A stretch of DNA of 64,000 bases from an uncultured Collinsella sp. (GTDB lineage Bacteria > Actinomycetota > Coriobacteriia > Coriobacteriales > Coriobacteriaceae): the NCBI GenBank assembly GCA_958369225.1, contig CATXID010000007.1, positions 1 to 64,000 of the forward strand, read 5' to 3'. Positions 52,276-60,655 of the stretch are shown here, in pieces. Positions within the stretch are counted from its first letter, which is position 1; every line of letters starts with the position of its first letter. The position numbers were made by a program, and so were the translations under genes. The notes under the pieces are model-generated. The model did not search any database and had not been told where the DNA came from. It worked only from the letters and a program-made list of their open reading frames with translations.

Positions 52276-54576
52276 TTACTTGATCTTAGTCGTGCCCGGC
52301 GCCAGGTTGGGGTCGGTCTCGTTGGCCTCGGTCTGGAAGTGCTCCGTATAGACGTTCTTGCCATCGCGGAACATCTCGTAGTACTGCATCTTGGCGTAAT
52401 CCTCGCGCGCCTTGGTGGCGGCTGCTGCGGCGGCGTCGTCACCGGTGACGTTGGAGGAGAGCGCCCAGCGCAGGCTGGCGTCCTCGTAGCCGACCGAGTT
52501 GATGGCGGGCAGTGACTCGCGCAGCGTCATGTGCGCCTTCTGGTAGTCGGTCAGCGGTGCGCCGATCAGCTGCATCAGCTGCGTGGACAGGTAGTTGGTG
52601 GACAGGTCGTCGACCTCACTCGTCTGGTCGCAACCGGCAACGTCGTAGTTGGCCCAGATGATGTAGTCGGTCTGCCACAGACGCTCCTGATGCGTGGCGT
52701 CGTCCTCGCCGGTAAACCACTTATCGTTGAACTTGGACGGGAAGAACGGCTGGTGGTCGCCCCAGAACACCACGACCACCTTACGGTCGAGCTTGCTCAG
52801 GGCGTTGAGGAAGTAGCGAAGCGCCTGGTCGGACTGCTCGATGCACGAGACATACTCGTCGACATCGGAGAGCGTACCGTCCTCGACGGTCTTGACGTCC
52901 AGGTCGGTCGTGTCGATGTTCAGGTGCATCTGCTTGTCGACCGGCAGCAGGCCCGTGTCGTAGCCCGAGTGGTTCTGCATGGTCACGTCGAAGATAAACT
53001 GCGGATTGGCGTTCTGATCGAGCAGCTCAAGAATCTTGTCATAGGTAGCCTGGTCGGTCACCATGCCGCGCAGGGTATCGGCACCCTGGAAATCGTTGAT
53101 GGACAGGAACCGGTCAAAGCCAAAATCCTTGTAGACGTTCTCGCGGTTCCAGTTGGTGGCGTGGTTGGGGTGCATGGCCGTGGTGGAATAGCCGAGCGAC
53201 TTGAACTGCTCTGCCAGGTTCCCGGTCGTTTCCATGTTGTAGATGGTGTAGGGGTACACGCCCGAGCCCAGGTTGGCCATGGAGTTGCCGGTCATAAACT
53301 CAAACTCGGTATTGGCGGTGCCGCCGCCGTAGGCGCTCACGTAGAGCTTGCCGCGGCTGAGGCAGTTGGACAGGTTCTTAAAGTACTGCGGGCCCTCGTA
53401 GCCGGCGCGCATGTTCTGGTAGATCGACAGATCCGAGAAGGTCTCGTTCATGATGGCGATGACCGTGGGCTTCTCGCTGTCGAACTGCTCCTTTGCGGCG
53501 GTGCGCTCGTCACTCTTGGCGGCGTCGGACTTGTCGTAGGCCTTGGCGTACTTTTTGAGCGTGGCCTTGGCATCGTCGACGGAGTAGTCGGCGGGTTTGG
53601 GCGGCTTGATGGACTGCGCCGCACTAATAAAGGCAGGCAGGTAGCCCTCGCGCCAGTAGCTCTCGAGCGGGCGCCAGGTGTAGACGGTGATGCCGAGGGT
53701 GTTGTAGTAGTCGATAAGCGTGACGTGCGCGGTCACGCCGCCCAGGCACAGCACCGCCACGAGCAGGTTGGTGAGCAGCATGCGCTTGGCGTTGGCGGCG
53801 CCCTTCTGACGGTGCGGTGCCACCAGGCCGGCGTACTCGCATAGCAGCATGGCGATGGCGGTAAAGCCCATGGACAGCACGCAGAACAGCGAAATCGAGA
53901 AGGTGTAGCCGGTGCCGGCGACCGCAGCGGCGGTGGAGATGGCCGAAAGGTCGCCCGGCTGGATGGGCATGGATTTAAACGTGATGACGAAGAACTCGGC
54001 AATGCCCAGGACAAATAGGGCAAAGGCCAGGACCGCGGGAGCTGCGCCGTGGCGCTGGAACAGGAAGAACAGGCCGACCATGAGCGTGGTGATGATGGCC
54101 CACTCGAGCAGGATGCACAGGGGGTAGACCCAGGTAAAGTCGTGGTTGGACGAGACCTCCATGCCCAGCAGCGCAAAGACGCCGGCGAGCAGCAGGCACA
54201 GGACGGCGGCGACGAGCGGTTTGCCCACAAAGGCGCCGCGCAGGCGGGCGAGCTTGCCGGTGGGGGCGGGGGCGTCGGGCCCGGCGAACGCAAAGACGCG
54301 CGGGGCGATGCGGTCGCGGGCGATGCTAGCCCAAGCGCAGCCGGTGAGGATGGCGTTGGTCAGGATGAGCATCACAAAGGCGAGCGGCTCGTTTTGTGCG
54401 ACGAGGCCAATAGCGCCCCAGACGGTCAAAAAGAGCTGGAACAGGCCAAAGGCGATGCTCCAGGCGAAGGCGCCCTTGGTGACGGTGCCCGACTGAGCGC
54501 GAATGGCCTTGGCCTCGCGCAAGACAAGGTAGACGGTCGCCGCAAGACCGACGAGCGAGATGGCGGCAGCGAACAT
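52276..54576 (-). CDS. LTA synthase/alkaline-phosphatase-superfamily membrane sulphatase
   Basis: A polytopic enzyme of 766 residues. About six to seven N-terminal helices occupy the first 300 residues. A sulphatase-fold extracellular domain follows, with NETFSDL (metal-binding Glu), YGGGTANTEFEFMTGNSM (catalytic Thr region), MHPNHATNWNRENVYKDFGFDRF and FWGDHQPFF (metal His/Asp). These are the blocks of LtaS/MdoB-type phosphoglycerol transferases, which add glycerol-phosphate units from phosphatidylglycerol to lipid anchors or glycans. The ATG at 54576 has GAGGAGT upstream; the GTG at 54591 is less likely. It follows the surface protein gene in opposite orientation. Confidence 0.88.
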   Translation of the reverse strand: MFAAAISLVGLAATVYLVLREAKAIRAQSGTVTKGAFAWSIAFGLFQLFLTVWGAIGLVAQNEPLAFVMLILTNAILTGCAWASIARDRIAPRVFAFAGPDAPAPTGKLARLRGAFVGKPLVAAVLCLLLAGVFALLGMEVSSNHDFTWVYPLCILLEWAIITTLMVGLFFLFQRHGAAPAVLAFALFVLGIAEFFVITFKSMPIQPGDLSAISTAAAVAGTGYTFSISLFCVLSMGFTAIAMLLCEYAGLVAPHRQKGAANAKRMLLTNLLVAVLCLGGVTAHVTLIDYYNTLGITVYTWRPLESYWREGYLPAFISAAQSIKPPKPADYSVDDAKATLKKYAKAYDKSDAAKSDERTAAKEQFDSEKPTVIAIMNETFSDLSIYQNMRAGYEGPQYFKNLSNCLSRGKLYVSAYGGGTANTEFEFMTGNSMANLGSGVYPYTIYNMETTGNLAEQFKSLGYSTTAMHPNHATNWNRENVYKDFGFDRFLSINDFQGADTLRGMVTDQATYDKILELLDQNANPQFIFDVTMQNHSGYDTGLLPVDKQMHLNIDTTDLDVKTVEDGTLSDVDEYVSCIEQSDQALRYFLNALSKLDRKVVVVFWGDHQPFFPSKFNDKWFTGEDDATHQERLWQTDYIIWANYDVAGCDQTSEVDDLSTNYLSTQLMQLIGAPLTDYQKAHMTLRESLPAINSVGYEDASLRWALSSNVTGDDAAAAAATKAREDYAKMQYYEMFRDGKNVYTEHFQTEANETDPNLAPGTTKIK

Positions 54577-54789
54577 GCTGAGACTCCTCACAAACTAAAA
54601 CCTACGAAAGCGGGGGTTTACCCGATTGTTACCTAAATATGCGCTGCATTTGCGGGCTGCGCACAACAACCAGCCATATTAACGCGCACGTGTGGCGGTG
54701 TGGCGCAATGTAGTGGCGACCTGCGCGATAATGGACGGGAATTACACGGAAACGTAAAGGCTTCTTAAAGAAATGGCGAGGGTAGGGCG

Positions 54790-55665
54790 ATGAGCGAGCA
54801 GGTTTGTATGACGGGCGCCGAGTACTGCGACGGAGCTGCGGTCGTGGATGCGAACGGCTATCCGGTCGAGACTACGGGCAACGCGGTGCTGGACATTTTG
54901 GAGCATCGCTCGTCTACGCGTGCCTTCGCGCGCGATGACGACGGCCGTCCCGTGGCAGTGACCGACGAGCAACGGGCGGCGATTCTGCATGCGGCGAGTC
55001 GCGCGCCGTCGGCAGGTGCCATGATGATGTATTCCATCGTGAGCATTCGCGAGCAGGCCACGCTGGACCGTCTGGCCGATCTGTGCGACCACCAGCCCAT
55101 GATCGCCAAGGCGCCCTGGGCACTAATATTTGTGGTCGATTATGCCAAGTGGATCGATCTGTTTGAGCACGCGGGCTGCTTTGAGCCCGAGTTTGTCGAG
55201 CGCACGGGCAAGGCGCCCCGCCGTGCGCCGGGTTTGGGCGACTTTGCCATCGCGGCCCAGGACGCCGTGATCGCCGCGCAAAACTCCGTGGTTGCCGCCG
55301 AGGCCCTGGGGCTGGGGAGCTGCTATATCGGTGATATCGTCGAGAATGCCGAGGAAGTTGCCGAGCTGCTCGATCTGCCGCCCTATACCATGCCGCTGTC
55401 GATGCTCATCATCGGCACGCCCCGTAAGGAGCGTCCGGCCATTGCGCATCCCGTGGTGAACCTGGTGCACGAGGAGCGCTACTGCCGCGCCGATGCTGCG
55501 ACTATGGACGCGCAGGTGGCCGAGATGGACGCGATGTTCCGTCCGCATGCCCGCGAGGTGGGGGAGCGCGTCGTGGACATCTATACCCGCAAGCACACGA
55601 GTCCCTTTATGGCCGAGATGAGCCGATCCATGGAATGGTGGTTCAAAAACTGGCTTGGAAAATGA
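54790..55665 (+). CDS. Nitroreductase-family protein (large form)
   Basis: An FMN-dependent oxidoreductase of 291 residues. LEHRSSTRAFARDDDGRP gives the N-terminal phosphate block, AASRAPSAGAMMMYSIVSI the central Ser/Asn region, and EALGLGSCYIGDIVEN and IIGTPRKERP the C-terminal flavin contacts. The C-terminus is about 60 residues longer than the short form at 29435, ending in a helical MAEMSRSMEWWFKNWLGK. The ATG follows GGTAGGGCG. The substrate is unknown. A GGGGACAG-type hairpin follows the stop. Confidence 0.86.
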   Translation: MSEQVCMTGAEYCDGAAVVDANGYPVETTGNAVLDILEHRSSTRAFARDDDGRPVAVTDEQRAAILHAASRAPSAGAMMMYSIVSIREQATLDRLADLCDHQPMIAKAPWALIFVVDYAKWIDLFEHAGCFEPEFVERTGKAPRRAPGLGDFAIAAQDAVIAAQNSVVAAEALGLGSCYIGDIVENAEEVAELLDLPPYTMPLSMLIIGTPRKERPAIAHPVVNLVHEERYCRADAATMDAQVAEMDAMFRPHAREVGERVVDIYTRKHTSPFMAEMSRSMEWWFKNWLGK

Positions 55666-55667
55666 CG

Positions 55668-55700
55668 AATGTGACAAGGGGACAGTCCCTTTGTTACATT
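55668..55700. repeat. GGGGACAG-class hairpin after the nitroreductase
   Basis: AATGTGACAAGGG and CCCTTTGTTACATT pair with one mismatch and a bulge around GACAGT. It is a relative of 34955-34982. Confidence 0.7.
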
Positions 55701-55782
55701 CCATATCGCCGCGGTAGCCTAAAGACTGTATAAATCTTTATCTAGCTGGGAAAACAGTGCATTAAAACATGGGCCGATTGCC

Positions 55783-55788
55783 TATAAT
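55783..55788 (+). promoter_or_regulatory. Putative -10 box of kup
   Basis: TATAAT lies 36 bp before the kup start codon, with an AT-rich TTAAAA in the -35 zone. No c-di-AMP (ydaO) riboswitch could be recognised. Confidence 0.45.
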
Positions 55789-55823
55789 CCCTTCGAACAT
55801 TAAAGTTGGGAGGAAACCGGCTT

Positions 55824-57851
55824 ATGGAACAAAAGGCCAAGGAGGCAGCCTCGCACGCTGCGATTCCTGTGAGCATCTCGGCGATGCTCGTCACGCTGGG
55901 CGTGGTGTACGGCGATATCGGCACCAGCCCTATGTATGTAACCAAGGCGCTCGTTGCCGGCAACGGCGGCATCGGAAGTGTGACGGAGGAGTTCGTGCTT
56001 GGCGCGCTCTCCCTTGTCGTGTGGACGGTCACGCTGCTGACCACCATCAAGTATGTGCTCATCTCGCTGCGCGCCGATAACCATGGTGAGGGCGGCATCT
56101 TTGCCCTATACAGCCTGGTCAAGCGCTGCGGCAAGTGGCTTATCATCCCCGCCATGCTGGGTGGTGCCGCACTGCTCGCCGACGGCATCCTGACGCCGGC
56201 CGTTACCGTTACCACGGCCATCGAGGGCCTGCGCACCATCCCGGCGGTCCATGCCGTGCTGGGCGATGACCAGGGCCGCGTCGTCGCCATTACGCTCGCC
56301 ATCATCATCGCGCTCTTCTTGGTACAGCGCATCGGTACGGCCAAGATCGGTCACGCCTTTGGTCCCATCATGACGCTGTGGTTTCTGTTCCTGGGCGGCA
56401 CGGGTCTGTTCTTTGTCTTCCAGCACCCCGCCGTGCTGCTGTGCCTCAACCCGGTGCGCGGCATCGCCTTTTTGCTAAGCCCCAACAACCACGCGGGCAT
56501 CATGATTCTGGGCAGCTGCTTCCTCGCCACCACCGGTGCCGAGGCGCTCTACTCCGACATGGGCCACGTCGGCCGCGGCAACATCTACGCCACCTGGCCG
56601 TTCGTTAAGTGCTGCCTGCTGCTTTCCTATATGGGCCAGGGTGCTTGGCTTATGAACAACGCTGCCAACCCCGAGCTCATGCGCATTGCCGACCTCAACC
56701 CGTTCTACCAGATGCTCGCCCCGGGCCTGCGCCCGTTTGCCGTCGGCCTTTCCACCATCGCGGCCATCATCGCCTCGCAGGCGCTCATCACCGGCGCATT
56801 CTCGCTGGTGTCCGAGGCCAGCCGCCTGGACCTTATGCCGCACATGCAGGTCTTCTACCCTGCCGAGACCAAGGGCCAGCTCTACATCCCCATGGTCAAC
56901 AACGTCATGCTTGTCGGCTGCGTCATCGTGGTGCTGCTGTTCCAGAACTCGGCGCATATGGAAGCCGCCTACGGCCTTGCCATTACGCTGACTATGATGT
57001 GCACCACGCTGCTGCTCTTCTTCTACCTGCACGAGGAGCGCAAGCTCAAGGTTGCTCCGTGGATCTTCGCGGCCTTCTTCCTTTTGCTCGAAGGCTTCTT
57101 CTTCGTGAGCTCGCTCACCAAGTTCTTCCACGGCGGCTACTTCACCATCCTCATGGCTGCACTCATCATGGGCATTATGGTGTGCTGGTACAACGGCACG
57201 GCGGTCGAGCAGCGCCAGTTTACGCTGCTGCCGCTGCGTAGCTACCTGCCGCAGCTCAAGCGCCTGCGCGACGACGACCGTTACGAGCGCATGAGCGACA
57301 ACATCGTGTACCTGACCAAGGACACCCATACCGACTACATCGACCGCGATATCGTCTATTCGATCTTGGACAAGCATCCCAAGCGTGCCCACGCCTGGTG
57401 GTTTGTGAACGTCGAGACCATGGACGAACCGCACACCTTTGCCTATTCGGTCGAGACGTTCGGCACCGACTACGTGTTCCGCGTGCATCTGTACCTGGGC
57501 TACAAGATCAACCAGCGCGTCAATGCCTACCTGCGTCAGGTTGTTCAGGACCTGGCTGCCACCGGCGAGCTGCCGCCGCAGACGCATGACTACTCGGTCT
57601 ACAAGGATCCGGGTAACATCGGCACGTTCAAGTTCGTCCTGATCCGTAAGCTGCTGGCGCCTGAAAGCGATGTGGAGCCGAGCGAGCGTACGGCTATCAC
57701 GCTCAAGTACATCATCCGCCGCGCCGCCGGCACGCCCGCGCGTTGGTACGGCCTGGAGAACTCCAACGTGAGCTTTGAGTACGTGCCGCTGTTCACCAAG
57801 TTCAAGGCCGTGAATAAGATGCAGCGCCTGGCTCCCAACGAGCGGCCGTAG
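55824..57851 (+). CDS. kup: Kup-family potassium uptake protein
   Basis: A proton-coupled K+ transporter of 675 residues. VVYGDIGTSPMYV is the Kup N-terminal signature. Twelve hydrophobic helices run to about residue 460, with GGEGG-like DNHGEGGIFALYSLV and GAEALYSDMGHVGRGNIYATWPFVK, the conserved inter-helix segments. A cytoplasmic C-terminal domain of about 200 residues ends near QRLAPNERP. The ATG at 55824 follows GGGAGG. The genes downstream encode a small membrane protein and a KdpD/KdpE-like pair, suggesting K+-responsive control. Confidence 0.94.
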   Translation: MEQKAKEAASHAAIPVSISAMLVTLGVVYGDIGTSPMYVTKALVAGNGGIGSVTEEFVLGALSLVVWTVTLLTTIKYVLISLRADNHGEGGIFALYSLVKRCGKWLIIPAMLGGAALLADGILTPAVTVTTAIEGLRTIPAVHAVLGDDQGRVVAITLAIIIALFLVQRIGTAKIGHAFGPIMTLWFLFLGGTGLFFVFQHPAVLLCLNPVRGIAFLLSPNNHAGIMILGSCFLATTGAEALYSDMGHVGRGNIYATWPFVKCCLLLSYMGQGAWLMNNAANPELMRIADLNPFYQMLAPGLRPFAVGLSTIAAIIASQALITGAFSLVSEASRLDLMPHMQVFYPAETKGQLYIPMVNNVMLVGCVIVVLLFQNSAHMEAAYGLAITLTMMCTTLLLFFYLHEERKLKVAPWIFAAFFLLLEGFFFVSSLTKFFHGGYFTILMAALIMGIMVCWYNGTAVEQRQFTLLPLRSYLPQLKRLRDDDRYERMSDNIVYLTKDTHTDYIDRDIVYSILDKHPKRAHAWWFVNVETMDEPHTFAYSVETFGTDYVFRVHLYLGYKINQRVNAYLRQVVQDLAATGELPPQTHDYSVYKDPGNIGTFKFVLIRKLLAPESDVEPSERTAITLKYIIRRAAGTPARWYGLENSNVSFEYVPLFTKFKAVNKMQRLAPNERP

Positions 57852-57912
57852 GCGCCGACAGGCTGCATGGAGTTGGCTTTCGATGGACAAGATTGAGGCT
57901 GGGGAGGTAAAC

Positions 57913-58107
57913 ATGGATACAAAGGCGCTCGATGGCCGCGAGGCGGTGGTCGAAATGGTGCGCGAGGCGCGCGTCGACGCCGCCGAAGATCGGTTCTTTA
58001 CGAATCGGGCCAACATGGACATGGTCGATCGCGTGATTTCGATCGTGGCATTGGTATTTGGAGCGGTGTGCGTGTGCGCCCTGCTCGCGCACGTGCTGTT
58101 TGTCTAA
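57913..58107 (+). CDS. Small single-pass membrane protein
   Basis: A protein of 64 residues that I do not recognise. A charged N-terminal half (EAVVEMVREARVDAAEDRFF) is followed by a C-terminal helix (VISIVALVFGAVCVCALLAHVLFV). GGGGAGG precedes the ATG at 57913 at ideal spacing; the ATG at 57883 is 30 bp earlier without such a site. It lies 61 bp after kup and before the sensor kinase. A KdpF-like or Kup-modulating role is possible by position only. Confidence 0.65.
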   Translation: MDTKALDGREAVVEMVREARVDAAEDRFFTNRANMDMVDRVISIVALVFGAVCVCALLAHVLFV

Positions 58108-58154
58108 CGACCGCAGGCTGTAAAGGCTATACACTTGGAACCACCACAAGGGGA

Positions 58155-58199
58155 AACCACCACAAAGGTGCCTGTCCCCTTTGTGGTGGTTTTTGTTTT
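58155..58199 (+). terminator. Hairpin with CTGTCCCC loop acting as terminator
   Basis: AACCACCACAAAGG and CCTTTGTGGTGGTT (14 bp, perfect) enclose TGCCTGTCC, then TTTGTTTTT. The loop matches that at 20220, but the arms differ. A third half-arm CCACCACAAGGGG precedes it at 58141. Confidence 0.75.
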
Positions 58200-58220
58200 T
58201 GAGAGAGGGGCGGGGCGCTG

Positions 58221-59846
58221 ATGGACGTCCATGCGGACGGCGATATTGCCGAGAACTTTTGGTGGCGGCGCACGACGCTGACGCGTCGCAGCCCTCTGTA
58301 TGACGCCTGCGTATCGGCGGGGCTGCTGGTCGCGGCGACGATTGCGGGCGCGCTGCTCGACCATCCGGGTCTCGCGCCGAGCATCATGATCGTCTATGTG
58401 TTCGCCGTGCAGCTGTGCGCGTTCTTTACCTGGAGCCGCCTGTATTGCTTGCTGAGCTCGGCTGCCGCCGTGGCGCTCTACAACTTCTTGTTTGTTGACC
58501 CGCGCTACTCGCTGTCGTTTATCGACCGTGTTTATCCCGGCATGTTCTTCATCATGTTTGCGGTCTCGCTTGTGTCGAGTTCGATCGCGTTGGCCCTGCG
58601 CCGCGCCTTGGCGCAGGCCGCCGCCAGCGACCGCCGCACGCAGATGGTGCTCGAGACCAACCGCATGCTGCAGCGCTGTGCCGATCAGCAGCAGATTGTG
58701 CACGCCATGGCAACGCAGCTGGCGCGTCTTTCGGGCTGCCCGGTCGTGTGGTACAGCGATGATGCCGATGATGATGACCTGCTGCCGCGCGCGACGTATA
58801 CGGCCGTGGGCGATGCCGTGCCGGTGCACGAGCTGGCGTCGCAAATGCCGCCGCGGCTCTCGGCGTCCGCCTATGTGGGAACACCACTCGATGCCACCTA
58901 TGGCGGCTCGGCGTTCTTTGGCATCTACTTGACCGTACGCTCGGGCGACACCATGGTGCGCGCGGGCGACCCCGCCTCGGTTGTGGGCGTGCTGGCTATC
59001 GTTGCCGAGTCCGACGTGCTGACGCACGAGGAGCGGACACTTGCCGATGCCATCGTGAGCGAAGGCGAGCTGGCACTCGATCGCGCCCGCGCCATGGAGG
59101 CCCGCGAAGAGGCGGCGGTGCTTGCCAAAAACGAGCAGTTGCGCGCCAACCTGCTGCGCTCCATTTCGCACGATCTGCGTACGCCGCTTACCAGCATTTC
59201 GGGCAATGCCGACGTACTGCTCGACCAGGGCTCGACCGGCACCGCCGAGCTCGACGACCAGACGCGCCGCGGCATGCTCCTGTCCATTCGCTCGGACGCG
59301 CAATGGCTCAACGCCACCGTCGAGAACCTGCTTGCCATCACCAAGCTCGAGGGCGGCGGAATGCATCTGGCGACTACGCTCGAGCTCATGGACGATATCG
59401 TCGAGGAGGCGCTGCGCCACGTAAGTCCGGCCGTGCGCGAGCACGACCTTAAGGTGGTGGCGTGCGATGAGCCGGCGCTCGTTAACGTCGACGCGCGTCT
59501 GATGGTACAGCTCGTGGTGAATCTGGTGAACAACGCCATCACGTATACGCCCGCGGGTTCGCATATCGTGATTTCGATTGGCGTCGACGATGGGCACGTG
59601 ACGTGCTCGGTGGCCGATGACGGGCCGGGCATTGCGCCCGAGGACCGCGAGCGAATCTTTGAGTCGTTCTACACCGCCAACCACGGTCTTGCCGACAGCC
59701 ATCGCAGCGTGGGCTTGGGTCTTTCGCTCTGCCGCTCCATTGCGTTGGCGCATGGCGGTAGCATAGAGGTTGCCGCGGCGGACCCGCAGGGCTCGGTCTT
59801 TACGATTGAGCTTCCCGTCGCCGATGTTTCGTTTGATAAGGAGTAG
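58221..59846 (+). CDS. KdpD-like sensor histidine kinase lacking the N-terminal KdpD domains
   Basis: A sensor kinase of 541 residues. Four closely spaced membrane helices (about 30-130; DPRYSLSF lies in the KdpD-type loop FNFFFVDPR pattern as YNFLFVDPR) are followed by a GAF-like region, then the kinase. The phospho-acceptor is His317 in SISHDLRTPLTS. The N box VNLVNNAITYTP, G1 DDGPGIAPED and G2 GLGLSLC are intact. The N-terminal KdpD/UspA region of about 400 residues found in E. coli KdpD is absent. It overlaps no gene; the stop is 4 bp before the regulator start. Confidence 0.88.
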   Translation: MDVHADGDIAENFWWRRTTLTRRSPLYDACVSAGLLVAATIAGALLDHPGLAPSIMIVYVFAVQLCAFFTWSRLYCLLSSAAAVALYNFLFVDPRYSLSFIDRVYPGMFFIMFAVSLVSSSIALALRRALAQAAASDRRTQMVLETNRMLQRCADQQQIVHAMATQLARLSGCPVVWYSDDADDDDLLPRATYTAVGDAVPVHELASQMPPRLSASAYVGTPLDATYGGSAFFGIYLTVRSGDTMVRAGDPASVVGVLAIVAESDVLTHEERTLADAIVSEGELALDRARAMEAREEAAVLAKNEQLRANLLRSISHDLRTPLTSISGNADVLLDQGSTGTAELDDQTRRGMLLSIRSDAQWLNATVENLLAITKLEGGGMHLATTLELMDDIVEEALRHVSPAVREHDLKVVACDEPALVNVDARLMVQLVVNLVNNAITYTPAGSHIVISIGVDDGHVTCSVADDGPGIAPEDRERIFESFYTANHGLADSHRSVGLGLSLCRSIALAHGGSIEVAAADPQGSVFTIELPVADVSFDKE

Positions 59847-59850
59847 CGCC

Positions 59851-60564
59851 GTGCCGAACTCTGCCGTAAAACCGCTCATCTTGGTCGTTGAGGACGATCC
59901 CGCCGTTCGCAACCTCATCGTTGCCGCGCTCGAGGCGCACGGCCTGCGCCATATGGCTGTGGAGACCGCCCATGCCGCCATCGCCGCCGCCTCGTCGCAG
60001 GCGCCGAGCATTGTGCTGCTCGATCTGGGCCTGCCCGATATGGACGGCGTCAAGGTGGTGGAGTCGGTGCGCACATGGTCGGGCATGCCGATCATTGTGG
60101 TCTCGGCGCGCAGCGAGGACGCGGACAAGATCCGCGCACTCGATGCCGGTGCCGACGACTACCTGACCAAGCCGTTTTCGGTCGAGGAGCTGCTCGCGCG
60201 CATTCGCACCACCCTCCGCCGCCTTTCGTATACGCAAACGGGCGGCGTTGCCTCCGAGGGCTCGTTCGATACCGGTGAGCTGCATATCGATTTTGATGCC
60301 GGCATCGCCACGATGGATGGCGAGGAACTGCATCTGACGCCAATCGAGTACAAGTTGCTCTGCTTGCTGGCGCACAACGCCGACAAGGTGCTGACGCACC
60401 AGTTTATCCTGCATGAGATTTGGGGTACGGCAACTAAGAGCGACCTGGCGAGCCTGCGTGTCTTTATGGGCACGCTGCGCAAGAAGATCGAGTCCGACCC
60501 CGCGCATCCGCGCTATATCCAGACGCATGTAGGCATCGGTTACCGATTGGTCACCCAAGGCTAG
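59851..60564 (+). CDS. OmpR/KdpE-type response regulator
   Basis: A regulator of 237 residues. The receiver has acidic pair EDD (14-16), phospho-acceptor Asp58 in VLLDLGLPDMDG, and Lys in YLTKPF. A winged-helix output domain occupies about 140-237 (LTPIEYKLLCLLAHNADKVLTH, VGIGYRLV). The GTG start at 59851 follows AAGGAG, 4 bp after the kinase stop. With kup and the kinase it makes a probable potassium- or turgor-responsive unit; the kdpFABC operon itself is not in this window. Confidence 0.92.
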   Translation: MPNSAVKPLILVVEDDPAVRNLIVAALEAHGLRHMAVETAHAAIAAASSQAPSIVLLDLGLPDMDGVKVVESVRTWSGMPIIVVSARSEDADKIRALDAGADDYLTKPFSVEELLARIRTTLRRLSYTQTGGVASEGSFDTGELHIDFDAGIATMDGEELHLTPIEYKLLCLLAHNADKVLTHQFILHEIWGTATKSDLASLRVFMGTLRKKIESDPAHPRYIQTHVGIGYRLVTQG

Positions 60565-60586
60565 GGCAGAACGCGGCGCCTATATG

Positions 60587-60652
60587 AGTTGCGGTGAAAT
60601 AGTTCCTGTTTGGTCCTTTACCAGGCTTTTTAGGAACTATTCCACCGCAACT
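60587..60652. repeat. Hairpin repeat, family E copy 2
   Basis: Arms AGTTGCGGTGAAATAGTTCC and GGAACTATTCCACCGCAACT (one mismatch) enclose a loop unlike that of the copy at 41806. It lies between the convergent response regulator and rlmKL genes. Confidence 0.8.
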
Positions 60653-60655
60653 TTG

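Noticed and set aside
55700..55823. ydaO (c-di-AMP) riboswitch before kup
   Set aside because: The 124-bp region is too short and lacks the conserved paired elements; only a promoter-like TATAAT is visible.
58104..60128. Long minus-strand ORF (674 codons) opposite the kinase and regulator
   Set aside because: Antisense shadow; the plus-strand genes have complete kinase and receiver motifs.
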